In this document: in pieces, positions 7,287 through 15,413 of the stretch
How positions within the stretch are numbered: position 1 is the stretch's first letter
Layout: the number at the start of each line of letters is the position of its first letter
DNA from: Nocardia arthritidis NBRC 100137
GTDB lineage: Bacteria > Actinomycetota > Actinomycetes > Mycobacteriales > Mycobacteriaceae
Direction of reading: 5' to 3'
DNA: 64,000 nucleotides
Assembly: GCF_001612765.1 (NCBI RefSeq)
Contig: NZ_BDBB01000013.1
Location: 1 to 64,000 of the forward strand
The notes under the pieces: generated by a model
Database searches by the model: none
Told to the model about the DNA's origin: nothing
What the model saw: only the letters and a program-made list of their open reading frames with translations
Position numbers and translations under genes: made by a program

Positions 7287-8755
7287 GCCCGGCTCCCGGC
7301 CGCCGTCGCTCGTTCGGCGCGCAGCCGCCGCGGGTCCGCCTCCGGCAGCACCGCGAGCAGCACGTCCGCGCCGGAAGCGGTCAGTACGTCCACCAACCCG
7401 TGCTCGGCCATCAACTCCGCCGTGTCGGCGGGCGAGTCGACCACGACGACGAGCACCGGATCGTCGGCCGGGCCGTCACCCTCGGCACCACTGCCGACAC
7501 CGACATCGGTAATCGCGACAGCGGCCTCGTCGCGGCGCGGCGCAACGGCGAGCAGCGCGCCCAGCCCCGCGAGGTCCGCCTCGAACAGGTCGAGCGAAGT
7601 CACCGGCCAGTGCGCGTTGTACAGATAGCGGGGCGCGGGATCGCCCGGTTCCGGCGCGATGAACCGGAACCCGCGCCGCAACGGATACCCCGGCTCATCC
7701 AGTACGTAGGCGGGCGATCGCGTGGTGGTCTGGAAACGCGTCGGCGTCCCCGTGTCGGCGAGCAGCGCCGCCAGCCGCAGCGGCAGGTACATCAACTCCT
7801 CGTGCCCGAGCACGATGACGGCCCGGCCCGGGAAATCGGTGCACAGCCGGGCGGCCAGCACCTGCCCCGCGTTCAGCAGGGCGGCCTCGAACGCGCCGGT
7901 GTCGGAGGCGAGTACGCCGTGCCTGCCGCCTTCCGGGACGGAGGCGGGCCACGGTAGTTCCATCCGGCGGAACGAGCCGAGATGTCTCCCGGTCGGATTC
8001 AACCGCGGCTCGGGGAGAGCCTCGACGGCGTCGACCAGCTCCGCGGGCAGCGACGCCCGGCCTGCGGCGAGACAGACCGTGTCGATCCGCGCCCCGAGTT
8101 CCGCCGCGGCAGTGTCGAATGCGGCACGGTCGGCCTCGGTGCGCAGGTCGACCAGCGAGGCGAGCACGTAATGGGCGCGCGGCGAGAAGGCGTGCAGCGC
8201 GCGCACCGCATCGATCGCCGTGGCGCCGGTGGAGATCTCGTCATCGACCAGCACCAGCGGCAGGTCGTTGACGAAGATGTCGGCAGGCGCCGGTTGCAGC
8301 AGGTGCGAGGTGGCATGCGAATGCCCCTCCTCGAACCCGGCGAGCGTCTGCGCGTGCGGCACCTCGCGCCGGGTCGAATGGAGATAGCAGCTCGCGCCGA
8401 TCCGCGCGGCCACACAGTGGCCGAGTCCCGTCGCGGTCTCGGCGAACCCGAGCACGACGGCTTCGCGCTCACCGAGCACCGCCCGCACCAGATCACCCAG
8501 GTGATCGCCCGCGCCGAGCACCACCCGCGGATCGGTCGGCAGGTGCTTGCCGAGGACGGTGGAGACCAACAGGTGCGCCCGGCGCCGGTTGTTGCGGCGA
8601 ACACCCGGCTGCACCAGCGCCGTGATCGGCAGCCGCGCCGAGCGCAGCCGGTCCGAATCGCGTTCGCGCATCGGGTCGCGATGCAGCGCTATACCGAGTG
8701 TCCTTGTCGCCCAAGGGACTTCACCGCTATCGAGTTCGGTCGCTCCGCCGTTCAT
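7283..8755 (-). CDS. Phosphoribosyltransferase with TRSP domain
   Basis: A 490-aa protein. The start is ATG 8755, overlapping the CitE-like stop by 4 bp; the long frame open to 9727 is only a shadow of the CitE-like gene. Residues 170-179 (VDDEISTGAT) form the PRPP-binding loop of type I phosphoribosyltransferases, preceded by LVLV. The C-terminal half (from about residue 240) contains GHEELMYLPLRLAALL and FQTTTRSPAYVLDEPGYPL, as in the TRSP domain found with Ter-linked PRTases. It is expected to make or break an N-glycosidic or phosphoribosyl bond in the predicted nucleoside pathway of the operon. The substrate is unknown. Confidence 0.85.
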   Translation of the reverse strand: MNGGATELDSGEVPWATRTLGIALHRDPMRERDSDRLRSARLPITALVQPGVRRNNRRRAHLLVSTVLGKHLPTDPRVVLGAGDHLGDLVRAVLGEREAVVLGFAETATGLGHCVAARIGASCYLHSTRREVPHAQTLAGFEEGHSHATSHLLQPAPADIFVNDLPLVLVDDEISTGATAIDAVRALHAFSPRAHYVLASLVDLRTEADRAAFDTAAAELGARIDTVCLAAGRASLPAELVDAVEALPEPRLNPTGRHLGSFRRMELPWPASVPEGGRHGVLASDTGAFEAALLNAGQVLAARLCTDFPGRAVIVLGHEELMYLPLRLAALLADTGTPTRFQTTTRSPAYVLDEPGYPLRRGFRFIAPEPGDPAPRYLYNAHWPVTSLDLFEADLAGLGALLAVAPRRDEAAVAITDVGVGSGAEGDGPADDPVLVVVVDSPADTAELMAEHGLVDVLTASGADVLLAVLPEADPRRLRAERATAAGSRA

Positions 8756-9966
8756 ACGGTGACCATCGCCGTCAGCAGATCCACGAAGGACACTCCCTTG
8801 TTCGCCACGCCGAACACCCGTGCGCGCAACAAGGTCTGTCGCGCCCAACTGCGATGCGGCCGCATCTCGTTCATCTTGTTCCGGTAACCGGAGGCCGCCA
8901 CACCGCCGACGTCCTCGCGCAGGATGTCCAGCGCGTCCGAGTACTCCTCGTGCGACACCACCGACAGTGCGTGCACGGCGGCCACGTGCGACGGGTGGAT
9001 CACCGTCTTGCCCTGGATGCCGTTGGCCCGGTCCAGCGTGATCTCTCGCAGCAAGCCATCCAGATCCCGGCTGACCAGGTACTGCCGGAACGGCACCGCG
9101 TCGGACTCCTCGAACGGCGCGGTCCGCAGCAGCGGCCGGAACATCCGTTCGTGATCGGCGAAGTACTCCCACACCGGCCCCGTGATGACGAACCCGGTGC
9201 CGTCCGCGCGCCCCAGGTAGTTCACGATGTCGGCGATGACGTCGGCGACCACGCGCACGTCGTAGATGGTCAGGTCGCGGTCGCGGCGGATGCCGAACGT
9301 CGAGCACATGTCGGTCGCGCCCACCCGCACCGCGAGCACCCGGTCGCGATGCGCGGCCAGCAGCGCCGCGATCTGGGTGAGCTCGTAATCGCGGGTCTCC
9401 CGGTGCACCAGGCCCGCCGACTCCAGCACCGGCATCCCGTACAGCGGCCGGTTCACCCGCTGGGCTGCCACGTTCAGCGCGTTGAGGTACTTCGGTCCGG
9501 TCACGCTGTCGAACTTCGGGAACACGAACCCGGTCAGCACCTTGGCGCCCGGTCCGAGTTGCTCGATGAGTTCGGTGATCGTGTCCGCGTCGCGCACCCG
9601 TACGAACAACAGGGGGTTGGCGTCGTGGCTGCCCGCGAGCAGATCGAGCGCGGCGACGGTCTGCTGCTTGGCGTACTCCACCTCGTGATCGGCCACCGCG
9701 TCCTCGAGGTCGATCACCATCGAACACACCCCGTGCTCGGCGCGCCTGCCGATCGTCAGCGCGAGATCGGGCCTGGTCGCGGGCGCATACAGCGTCGCGC
9801 CGAGCCCGACCGCGAGCAACTCGCGATCGGAGTGGTCGTCGCCGAACGGCTCGGGCTGCCGGTGGAAGAGTCGCCTCGCCTCTGGGCCGTGCAACTGCCG
9901 GAAGTGGCGCAGCGGCATTCGCTTCCGCAGGGAAACCTCCTGCTGGACGGCGATGCCTGCGGTCAT
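8752..9966 (-). CDS. HpcH/HpaI aldolase / citrate-lyase-beta-like protein
   Basis: A 404-aa protein from ATG 9966. Residues 84-91 (VIDLEDAV) are the CitE-type core that coordinates Mg with acidic residues, followed by FVRVRD, VFPKFDS, GMPVLES and KTVIHPSHV, the ordered barrel motifs of HpcH/HpaI enzymes. Such enzymes cleave or form C-C bonds of CoA-linked or free oxo-acids. Its start is 13 bp after the stop of the helical protein and its stop overlaps the PRTase gene by 4 bp. In Ter-associated clusters it is part of the predicted biosynthetic module; the in vivo substrate is not known. Confidence 0.87.
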   Translation of the reverse strand: MTAGIAVQQEVSLRKRMPLRHFRQLHGPEARRLFHRQPEPFGDDHSDRELLAVGLGATLYAPATRPDLALTIGRRAEHGVCSMVIDLEDAVADHEVEYAKQQTVAALDLLAGSHDANPLLFVRVRDADTITELIEQLGPGAKVLTGFVFPKFDSVTGPKYLNALNVAAQRVNRPLYGMPVLESAGLVHRETRDYELTQIAALLAAHRDRVLAVRVGATDMCSTFGIRRDRDLTIYDVRVVADVIADIVNYLGRADGTGFVITGPVWEYFADHERMFRPLLRTAPFEESDAVPFRQYLVSRDLDGLLREITLDRANGIQGKTVIHPSHVAAVHALSVVSHEEYSDALDILREDVGGVAASGYRNKMNEMRPHRSWARQTLLRARVFGVANKGVSFVDLLTAMVTV

Positions 9967-9979
9967 CGTTGCCCCATCC

Positions 9980-11194
9980 TCATTCTCGTCGTGGTCCTGC
10001 TTGTCTTCTCATTCGTTCCACTACCCCGGCTATGAATTCCGTAACGGCATTCAGTTCCGTCACATAGGCCCAGTAGTCGGGATGACGCCCCGACAGTGTT
10101 TCGCTGATTCGGTCGATCCGTGCCGCTTGCGCGTCGAGCACCGACCCCCATTCGGTGACCAGCCCGCGGCTCACCGCGAGCATCTGCGCGTCCCGCAGCC
10201 GGAATCGTACGGCCTTGGCCTGTTCTTGCGGGTCGGACCGGATCGCACGCAGCAAGGTGAGCCGCTTGGTGACGGCGTCGACCCGCTGCTCGGCCTCGGC
10301 GAGGAACCCGCGCGCGGAAGTGGTCAGATCAAGTGCAAACTCCGGATTGTTCTCCGCCGCCGTACGCGCCCTGCCCAAGGCCGCGTCCGCGGCCTCGATG
10401 GCTCGCTGGCTTTCCCGCTCATTGTTAGCCAGATCGGCCGAACTCGCAGCATTGAACTCGCGCAGCAGCGCCGAGAAGGCCTGCGGAACGCGTTCGGCCC
10501 TGGTCCGGACGGCGGCAAGGCGGGTTGTCACCGACGAGATAGCGGTGTTCGCGGCCGCGGCCCGAGATGGTGCTTGCGCCAACGCATCAGCCAGTTCCCT
10601 GGTGGCCCTCTCCAGCCGGTTCGCGGCCTCCCGCACCGCGCCCGCGGGTGCGCCGGACCCCGAAGCCTCCAGTGTGACCAGCGCCTCATCGACCGCCGTG
10701 GCGCCCTTGCGCACCGAAGGATAGTTCGCGAACTCCGACTCGGCGGCCCGGCCGCGCACCTCGGCCGCGGCGGCCTTCACCTGCTGCGCCAACCGCGGCA
10801 CCGCGCCGAGCACGGCCACCGCCTCTTCGAGCTTGCCCTGGTCGCCGCGATAGAACTCGTCGACGGCGCGCGCCGCGTCGGCGAGTTGCCGTACCGCGGC
10901 GTCGACGCGTTGCCGGCCCTGGGGGACCGGCGGGCCGCCCTGCTGCGCGGCCTCCAATTCCGCGCTCAGCGTCAGATAGACCTCCGCAGCGCCATAACAC
11001 TTGTGGCGCACCGGTTCCCAGCGCGCGCCCGTCCGCCGCTCGGGGAAGATCTGATCGGCGGCGTGCACCGCCGCGTCGGCCGCGCTCTGTCGCCGGTCCA
11101 TGTCGAGGAAGGCCGTCGCCAGCGTCGCGCGGGCAGGTTCGATCCACTCGTCGTTTCCCGACGAACGGAACCAGCCGCGCCTTCGCCCTGCCAC
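9980..11194 (-). CDS. Helical coiled-coil protein, first gene of Ter-module operon
   Basis: A 404-aa protein that is almost wholly alpha-helical and Ala/Glu/Arg-rich, with long heptad-like stretches (about residues 90-370). The N-terminus has aromatic and basic residues (GWFRSSGNDEWIEPARATL), and a conserved-looking RRTGARWEPVRHKCYGAAEVYL lies near residue 53. There is no signal peptide. It opens the minus-strand operon that continues with CitE-like, PRTase, StiP and HAD genes, and is divergent from terD with a 145-bp shared promoter region. I do not recognise a named domain. The position suggests a scaffold or membrane/stress partner of the Ter proteins, which is inference. Confidence 0.75.
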   Translation of the reverse strand: MAGRRRGWFRSSGNDEWIEPARATLATAFLDMDRRQSAADAAVHAADQIFPERRTGARWEPVRHKCYGAAEVYLTLSAELEAAQQGGPPVPQGRQRVDAAVRQLADAARAVDEFYRGDQGKLEEAVAVLGAVPRLAQQVKAAAAEVRGRAAESEFANYPSVRKGATAVDEALVTLEASGSGAPAGAVREAANRLERATRELADALAQAPSRAAAANTAISSVTTRLAAVRTRAERVPQAFSALLREFNAASSADLANNERESQRAIEAADAALGRARTAAENNPEFALDLTTSARGFLAEAEQRVDAVTKRLTLLRAIRSDPQEQAKAVRFRLRDAQMLAVSRGLVTEWGSVLDAQAARIDRISETLSGRHPDYWAYVTELNAVTEFIAGVVERMRRQAGPRRE

Positions 11195-11339
11195 GCCCCG
11201 ATGGTAGGAGATCTTCCTGTTCGCCGGGGGTTACGCCGGTTCCTACGCAAGTTCGCGGAAACCTACTACTGTCGTATGACGTACCCGGCGATTCGGACAT
11301 GCTGGGAACCAATGACGGACTATTGAAAGGGAATCCCGC

Positions 11340-11915
11340 ATGGGTGTCAGTTTGTCCAAGGGCGGCAATGTCTCGCTGACCAAGGCGGCGCCTAACCTCA
11401 CTGCTGTTGCAGTCGGCCTCGGGTGGGATGTGCGGACCACCACCGGCACCGACTTCGACCTCGACGCCAGCGCCATCGCGACCGGCGCGGACAAGAAGGT
11501 CCTGTCCGACCAGCACTTCGTCTTCTTCAACAACCTGCGCTCGCCCGAGGGCGCGATCGAGCACGCGGGCGACAACCGGACCGGTGAGGGCGAGGGCGAC
11601 GACGAGGTCATCAACGTCGACCTGGCAAACACCCCGCCCACGATCGAGAGCATCTTCTTCCCGGTCTCGATCTACGACGCCGACTCCCGGTCGCAGTCCT
11701 TCGGCCAGGTCCGCAACGCCTACATCCGCGTCGTGGATCGCAGCAACGGCGAGGAGCTCGCCCGCTACGACCTCACCGAGGACGCGTCGACCGAGACCGC
11801 CATGGTCTTCGGCGAGCTGTATCGCAACGGCGCGGAGTGGAAGTTCCGCGCGATCGGCCAGGGTTACGCCTCCGGTCTGGCGGGCATCGCCCGTGACTAC
11901 GGCGTGAACGTCTAA
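11340..11915 (+). CDS. terD: TerD family tellurium-resistance/stress protein
   Basis: A 191-aa protein from ATG 11340 with GAAAGGG upstream. It starts [15 protein letters not shown] and contains [19 protein letters not shown] (about residues 29-47), [12 protein letters not shown] (about 83-94) and [11 protein letters not shown], the calcium-binding acidic motifs of TerD domains. The length equals the family norm. It is cytosolic and Ca-binding in studied homologues and needed for tellurite, phage or oxidative stress tolerance in some. It is divergent from the biosynthetic operon and followed by a strong hairpin, so it probably has its own transcript. Confidence 0.95.
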   Translation: MGVSLSKGGNVSLTKAAPNLTAVAVGLGWDVRTTTGTDFDLDASAIATGADKKVLSDQHFVFFNNLRSPEGAIEHAGDNRTGEGEGDDEVINVDLANTPPTIESIFFPVSIYDADSRSQSFGQVRNAYIRVVDRSNGEELARYDLTEDASTETAMVFGELYRNGAEWKFRAIGQGYASGLAGIARDYGVNV

Positions 11916-11933
11916 GCAACACTTCGCTGTTCG

Positions 11934-11959
11934 CAGGGGGCCCGGCGACGGGCCCCCTG
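11934..11959 (+). terminator. Terminator after terD
   Basis: A perfect 11-bp stem CAGGGGGCCCG/CGGGCCCCCTG closed by the GNRA-type loop GCGA, 19 bp after the terD stop. No T-run follows, as is usual for actinobacterial terminators. Confidence 0.8.
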
Positions 11960-12076
11960 CTCATGCGGCCCAGGCATGCCGGCGCCCTGGGAGCAGCGTT
12001 GGACAACCGGCGATCCAGCGGCCACGCTGGTAGCAAACCGTCGCCGCCAAGTCTTCACCTCACGAAAGGTCCCAGC

Positions 12077-13177
12077 GTGGTCCTGCGCATATTCGGCATG
12101 TCCCTGGTCGTCACGGTGATATCCCTGGTCGTGGCGGTGTTGTACGGCGGGCCGACCGCCCTCGCGCTCGCCGCGATCCTCGGCATCCTCGAGGTGTCGC
12201 TGTCCTTCGACAATGCCGTGATCAACGCCACGGTGCTCGAGCGGATGAGCGCGTTCTGGCAGCGGATCTTCCTCACCATCGGCGTGCTGATCGCCGTCTT
12301 CGGCATGCGGCTGGTCTTCCCGCTGGCCATCGTGTGGATCACGGCCGGACTGAATCCGGTCGAAGCCTTCGACCTGGCCCTCAACCCGCCGCCGGGCGAC
12401 GCCCTGACCTTCCCGGACGGCAGCCCGAGCTACGAGAAACTGCTCACCGACGCACACCCGCAGATCGCGGCGTTCGGCGGAATGTTCCTGGCGCTGCTGT
12501 TCCTCAACTTCATCTTCGAAGAGCGCGAGGTCACCTGGCTGAGCTGGCTGGAGCGGCCGTTGGCCAAGGCGGGCAAACTGGACATGCTCTCCGTGGTGGT
12601 CGCGGGCATCGGCCTGATCCTCACCGCGGAGTACATCGCCGACGAGGCGCACCGCTCGACCGTCCTGATGGCCGGCCTGCTCGGCATGATCACCTACATC
12701 GCCGTGGACGGCCTCGGCTCCATGTTCCACACCGAGGAGCACACCGAAGGCGGCCCTTCCGAGCTGGCCAAGGCCACCGGTAAGGCGGGCTTCTTCCTCT
12801 TCCTCTACCTGGAGGTGCTCGACGCGTCGTTCTCCTTCGACGGCGTGATCGGCGCGTTCGCCATCACCTCCGATCCGATCATCATCGCGCTCGGCCTCGG
12901 CCTGATCGGCGCCATGTTCGTCCGGTCGATCACGGTGTACCTGGTCCGCAAGGGCACCCTGTCGGAGTACGTCTACCTGGAGCACGGCGCGCACTGGGCG
13001 ATCGGTGCCCTCGCGGCCATCCTGCTGGTCTCGATCGGCGTGCACATCAACGAGGTCGTCACCGGCTTGGTCGGCGTCGCGTTCATCGGCGCGGCCTTCG
13101 TCACCAGCATCGTTCGCAACCGCCGGGCGGACGAGGAAGAACTGGACAGCGAACGGGAACCCACGCCGGTAGGCTGA
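12077..13177 (+). CDS. DUF475 / TerC-like integral membrane protein
   Basis: A 366-aa membrane protein. I place the start at GTG 12077 (protein MVLRIFGMSLVVT), preceded by GAAAGG; the longer frame from 11963 is low-complexity and overlaps the terD terminator. About nine hydrophobic helices are visible. Paired acidic motifs in membrane segments, ILEVSLSFDNAVINA (about residues 39-53) and LEVLDASFSFDGVIGA (about 247-262), are the diagnostic TerC/DUF475 repeats, possibly metal-binding. TerC proteins are linked to metal efflux or metalation of exported proteins. Its place between two TerD-domain genes supports a joint Ter function. Confidence 0.9.
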   Translation: MVLRIFGMSLVVTVISLVVAVLYGGPTALALAAILGILEVSLSFDNAVINATVLERMSAFWQRIFLTIGVLIAVFGMRLVFPLAIVWITAGLNPVEAFDLALNPPPGDALTFPDGSPSYEKLLTDAHPQIAAFGGMFLALLFLNFIFEEREVTWLSWLERPLAKAGKLDMLSVVVAGIGLILTAEYIADEAHRSTVLMAGLLGMITYIAVDGLGSMFHTEEHTEGGPSELAKATGKAGFFLFLYLEVLDASFSFDGVIGAFAITSDPIIIALGLGLIGAMFVRSITVYLVRKGTLSEYVYLEHGAHWAIGALAAILLVSIGVHINEVVTGLVGVAFIGAAFVTSIVRNRRADEEELDSEREPTPVG

Positions 13178-13204
13178 TTCCCGGCAAGCAGCCGAAGACC
13201 CGTT

Positions 13205-13242
13205 GCGGCAGCGGCCCCATCCCCGCGGATGGCCGCTGCCGC
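13205..13242 (+). terminator. Hairpin after the DUF475 gene
   Basis: GCGGCAGCGG (13205-13214) pairs with CCGCTGCCGC (13233-13242), and CCATCC with GGATGG, around a CCGC loop; the only flaw is a 2-nt bulge. It lies between the DUF475 stop and the next start, so it may attenuate rather than fully stop transcription. Confidence 0.65.
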
Positions 13243-13270
13243 TCTCGTTTCCACAGAGGGGGATCGCGCC

Positions 13271-13894
13271 ATGGCGATCAACGCCAACCCTGGCGGCGTC
13301 AACCTGTCCAAGGTGACCCTGTCGAAGGCGACGCCCAGCATCAACCTGACCAAGCCGGGTGAGCAACAGGGCACCATGCGGGTCAACCTGAACTGGTCGA
13401 GCAGATCCAAGGGATTCTTCCGCCGGTCCAAGCCCGTCGACCTGGACCTCGGCTGCCTCTACGAACTGTCCACCGGAGCCAAGGGCGTCGTCCAGGCGAT
13501 GGGGAACAATTTCGGCACGCTGGAGGCGGAGCCCTTCATCCGGCTCGACGGCGACGACCGCAGCGGTTCGGCCACGTCGGGCGAGAACATGCACATCGAC
13601 CTCGCCCGCCCCGAGTTGTTCCGGCGCATCCTGATCTTCGCCTTCATCTACGAGGGCGTGCCCAACTGGGCCGCCGCCGACGGCGTGGTCACGCTCTACC
13701 CCACGTCCGGTCCGCAGATCGAGGTCCGCCTCGACTCTCCGGTGGACGGCGCGCGCTCATGCGCCATCGCCCTGCTGCTGAACCAAGGGGCCGGAATCAC
13801 CGTGCACCGCGAAGTGCATTACGTCAACGGCGCCCAGCGTGAACTCGACCAGGCCTATCAGTGGGGCATGCAGTGGCAGGCCGGGCGCAAGTAG
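13271..13894 (+). CDS. TerD-like tellurium resistance domain protein (TerA/TerF-like)
   Basis: A 207-aa protein from ATG 13271; the GTG-like upstream extension overlaps the hairpin. It starts MAINANPGGVNLSKVTLSKATPSINLTK and has LNWSSRSKGFFRR, VDLDLGCLYEL and PFIRLDGDDRSG..GENMHIDL, the acidic Ca-binding pattern of the TerD fold in its TerA/YceC-like variant. IFAFIYEGVPNW is a conserved core strand. It is cytosolic. It ends 1 bp before the convergent DMT transporter. It is probably a partner of TerD and the DUF475 membrane protein; a distinct role is not known. Confidence 0.85.
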   Translation: MAINANPGGVNLSKVTLSKATPSINLTKPGEQQGTMRVNLNWSSRSKGFFRRSKPVDLDLGCLYELSTGAKGVVQAMGNNFGTLEAEPFIRLDGDDRSGSATSGENMHIDLARPELFRRILIFAFIYEGVPNWAAADGVVTLYPTSGPQIEVRLDSPVDGARSCAIALLLNQGAGITVHREVHYVNGAQRELDQAYQWGMQWQAGRK

Positions 13895-13895
13895 G

Positions 13896-14795
13896 TCACC
13901 GCGCCGCGGGCACAGGCTGCCGCGCCACGACCGCCGAGCCGGTCGGCGTGCGCGCGGCGAACACCAAACCGACCAGGCCGATGCCGAGCCCGGCGACCGT
14001 CAGCGGTCGCAACGGCTGATCGATCAGCAGCCAGGCCAGGATCGCGGTCACGGCGGGCGTCGCGAAGAACAGCTTGCCCACCCTGGTCGCGTCCCAGCGG
14101 CGCAGCATGGCGTTCAACAGCAGGAACGCGGCCATGGAGTTCACCAGCACCATCCAGGTGAGCGACCCGGCGAAGCGGCCCACGTCCGACACGTGCGTCT
14201 GGCCCGACAGCCAGGCCAGCGCTCCCGCGATCGGCGCACTCACCACCACGTGCAGCGCCGTTGCGGCCCTGGGATCGACGGCGGGCACGAACCGTTTCTG
14301 GTACACGGTGCCGAGGCTCAGCCCGAGCAGTCCCACCACGCACAACGCCAATCCGGTCACGGAGAAGTGGGACTGGTCGAACACCGCCAGCGCGACTCCG
14401 ACCCCGCCGACGCCGAAGCCGAACCACTGCCGCAGCGTGACGACTTCGCCGATCAGTCCCGCGCACAGGGCGATCACCACCGGGTTCAAGCCCTGCACAA
14501 GCGCGATCACCGCCGCCGAGACGTGTTCGGCCATCGCCGTGTAGAACGCGCCGAACTGCACCATCTGCATCAGCAACCCGGCGACGAGCACGTGACGCAG
14601 TCGATTGCCGCGCGGCCACGCGACTCGCGCGAGGAGCGCGTACGCCATGAGCAGAATTCCGGCGACGGCGAAGCGCACGAACAGCACCAGCAACGGTGGC
14701 GCGGCGCCGACCCCGATCACACCCGCGATGAACGCACTGCTCCACAACAGGACGAACAGCGGCTGCGCGGCCACCATCGCGAACCGACTCTGCAC
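13896..14795 (-). CDS. EamA/DMT-family transporter
   Basis: A 299-aa protein with ten predicted membrane helices in two homologous EamA halves (first half to about residue 140, second ending GLGIGLVGLVFAA). Typical features are the early LLWSSAFIAG and the mid-protein VALVQGLNPVVIALCAGLIGE-like helix. Such proteins export amino acids, metabolites or drugs; the substrate is unknown. It is divergent from a CGNR-type regulator with a perfect palindrome 15 bp upstream of its start, so it is probably that regulator's target. Confidence 0.9.
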   Translation of the reverse strand: MQSRFAMVAAQPLFVLLWSSAFIAGVIGVGAAPPLLVLFVRFAVAGILLMAYALLARVAWPRGNRLRHVLVAGLLMQMVQFGAFYTAMAEHVSAAVIALVQGLNPVVIALCAGLIGEVVTLRQWFGFGVGGVGVALAVFDQSHFSVTGLALCVVGLLGLSLGTVYQKRFVPAVDPRAATALHVVVSAPIAGALAWLSGQTHVSDVGRFAGSLTWMVLVNSMAAFLLLNAMLRRWDATRVGKLFFATPAVTAILAWLLIDQPLRPLTVAGLGIGLVGLVFAARTPTGSAVVARQPVPAAR

Positions 14796-14809
14796 GGGAC
14801 CTCCCGGTA

Positions 14810-14870
14810 ATAACCGCCTTGGGCGGTTATCACGGTGACATCCCGCGGACTAACCTGTCAAGGCGGTTAC
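14810..14870. promoter_or_regulatory. Operator repeats between DMT transporter and CGNR regulator
   Basis: Arms ATAACCGCC (14810-14818) and GGCGGTTAT (14822-14830) form a perfect palindrome with a 3-bp centre. A third half-site GGCGGTTAC lies at 14862-14870, just before the regulator start. The repeated 8-bp core GGCGGTTA points to a dimeric binding protein controlling both divergent genes; the CGNR protein is the obvious candidate. Confidence 0.7.
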
Positions 14871-14879
14871 CATGAGGGC

Positions 14880-15413
14880 GTGTTCACCTTCGTGAGCGGA
14901 AATCTCGCCTTGGACTTCGCCGGGACCGTCAAGGCGCGGTCGACCACGTTCGAGGACGCCCTCACCACACCCGCCGCGCTCGCCGACTGGATCGCCGCCG
15001 CGAACCTGCTCGACGATCCCCCGCCCAGCGACGCGGGCACCCTCGCACGTGCGGTGCGCCTGCGCGAGGCGGCTTATCGGTCGGCACTGGCCGCCGCGCG
15101 CGGACACTCCCTCGACGACGCCGACCGCCGCACGCTCAACGAATTCGCCGTGACAGCACCGCCCTCGATCAGCCTGGGCACCGACGGCGCGGTCGTCCGT
15201 TCCGGTGACGCGGATGCCGCCTTGGCCGCCATCGCCCGTTCCGCGATCGAACTACTGGGTGGCGGGGCACTCGTCAAGGAGTGTGGCCGGACCGTATGCA
15301 CCCGGCTCTATGTGGACACTTCCCGGGGCGGCTCGCGCCGTTGGTGTGACATGACGCTGTGCGGCAACCGCGCCAAAAGCGCCGCCTTCCGCGCTCGGCA
15401 CGGCGGGCCTTAG
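14880..15413 (+). CDS. ABATE / CGNR zinc-finger transcriptional regulator
   Basis: A 177-aa protein from GTG 14880 (MFTFVSGNLALDFAGTVK), the usual N-terminus of the ABATE domain; a GTG at 14835 would add 15 unrelated residues. The C-terminus is a CGNR zinc finger: KECGRTVCTRLYVDTS, then GGSRRWCDMTLCGNRAKSAAFR, giving four cysteines at about residues 138, 142, 158 and 163. It is a stress-type repressor or activator of neighbouring transporters in known cases. It is divergent from the DMT gene, with GGCGGTTA repeats between. It overlaps the convergent GT87 gene by 4 bp. Confidence 0.88.
   Translation: MFTFVSGNLALDFAGTVKARSTTFEDALTTPAALADWIAAANLLDDPPPSDAGTLARAVRLREAAYRSALAAARGHSLDDADRRTLNEFAVTAPPSISLGTDGAVVRSGDADAALAAIARSAIELLGGGALVKECGRTVCTRLYVDTSRGGSRRWCDMTLCGNRAKSAAFRARHGGP

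Noticed and set aside
7283..9727. An 814-codon fusion of CitE-like and PRTase sequence
   Set aside because: The part before 8755 is an alternate frame of the CitE-like gene; an ATGA junction at 8752-8755 gives the true PRTase start.
11912..13594. 560-codon minus-strand frame
   Set aside because: Antisense to the DUF475 and TerD-like genes, with an Asp/Glu/Arg/Gln-rich low-information sequence typical of an opposite-strand shadow.
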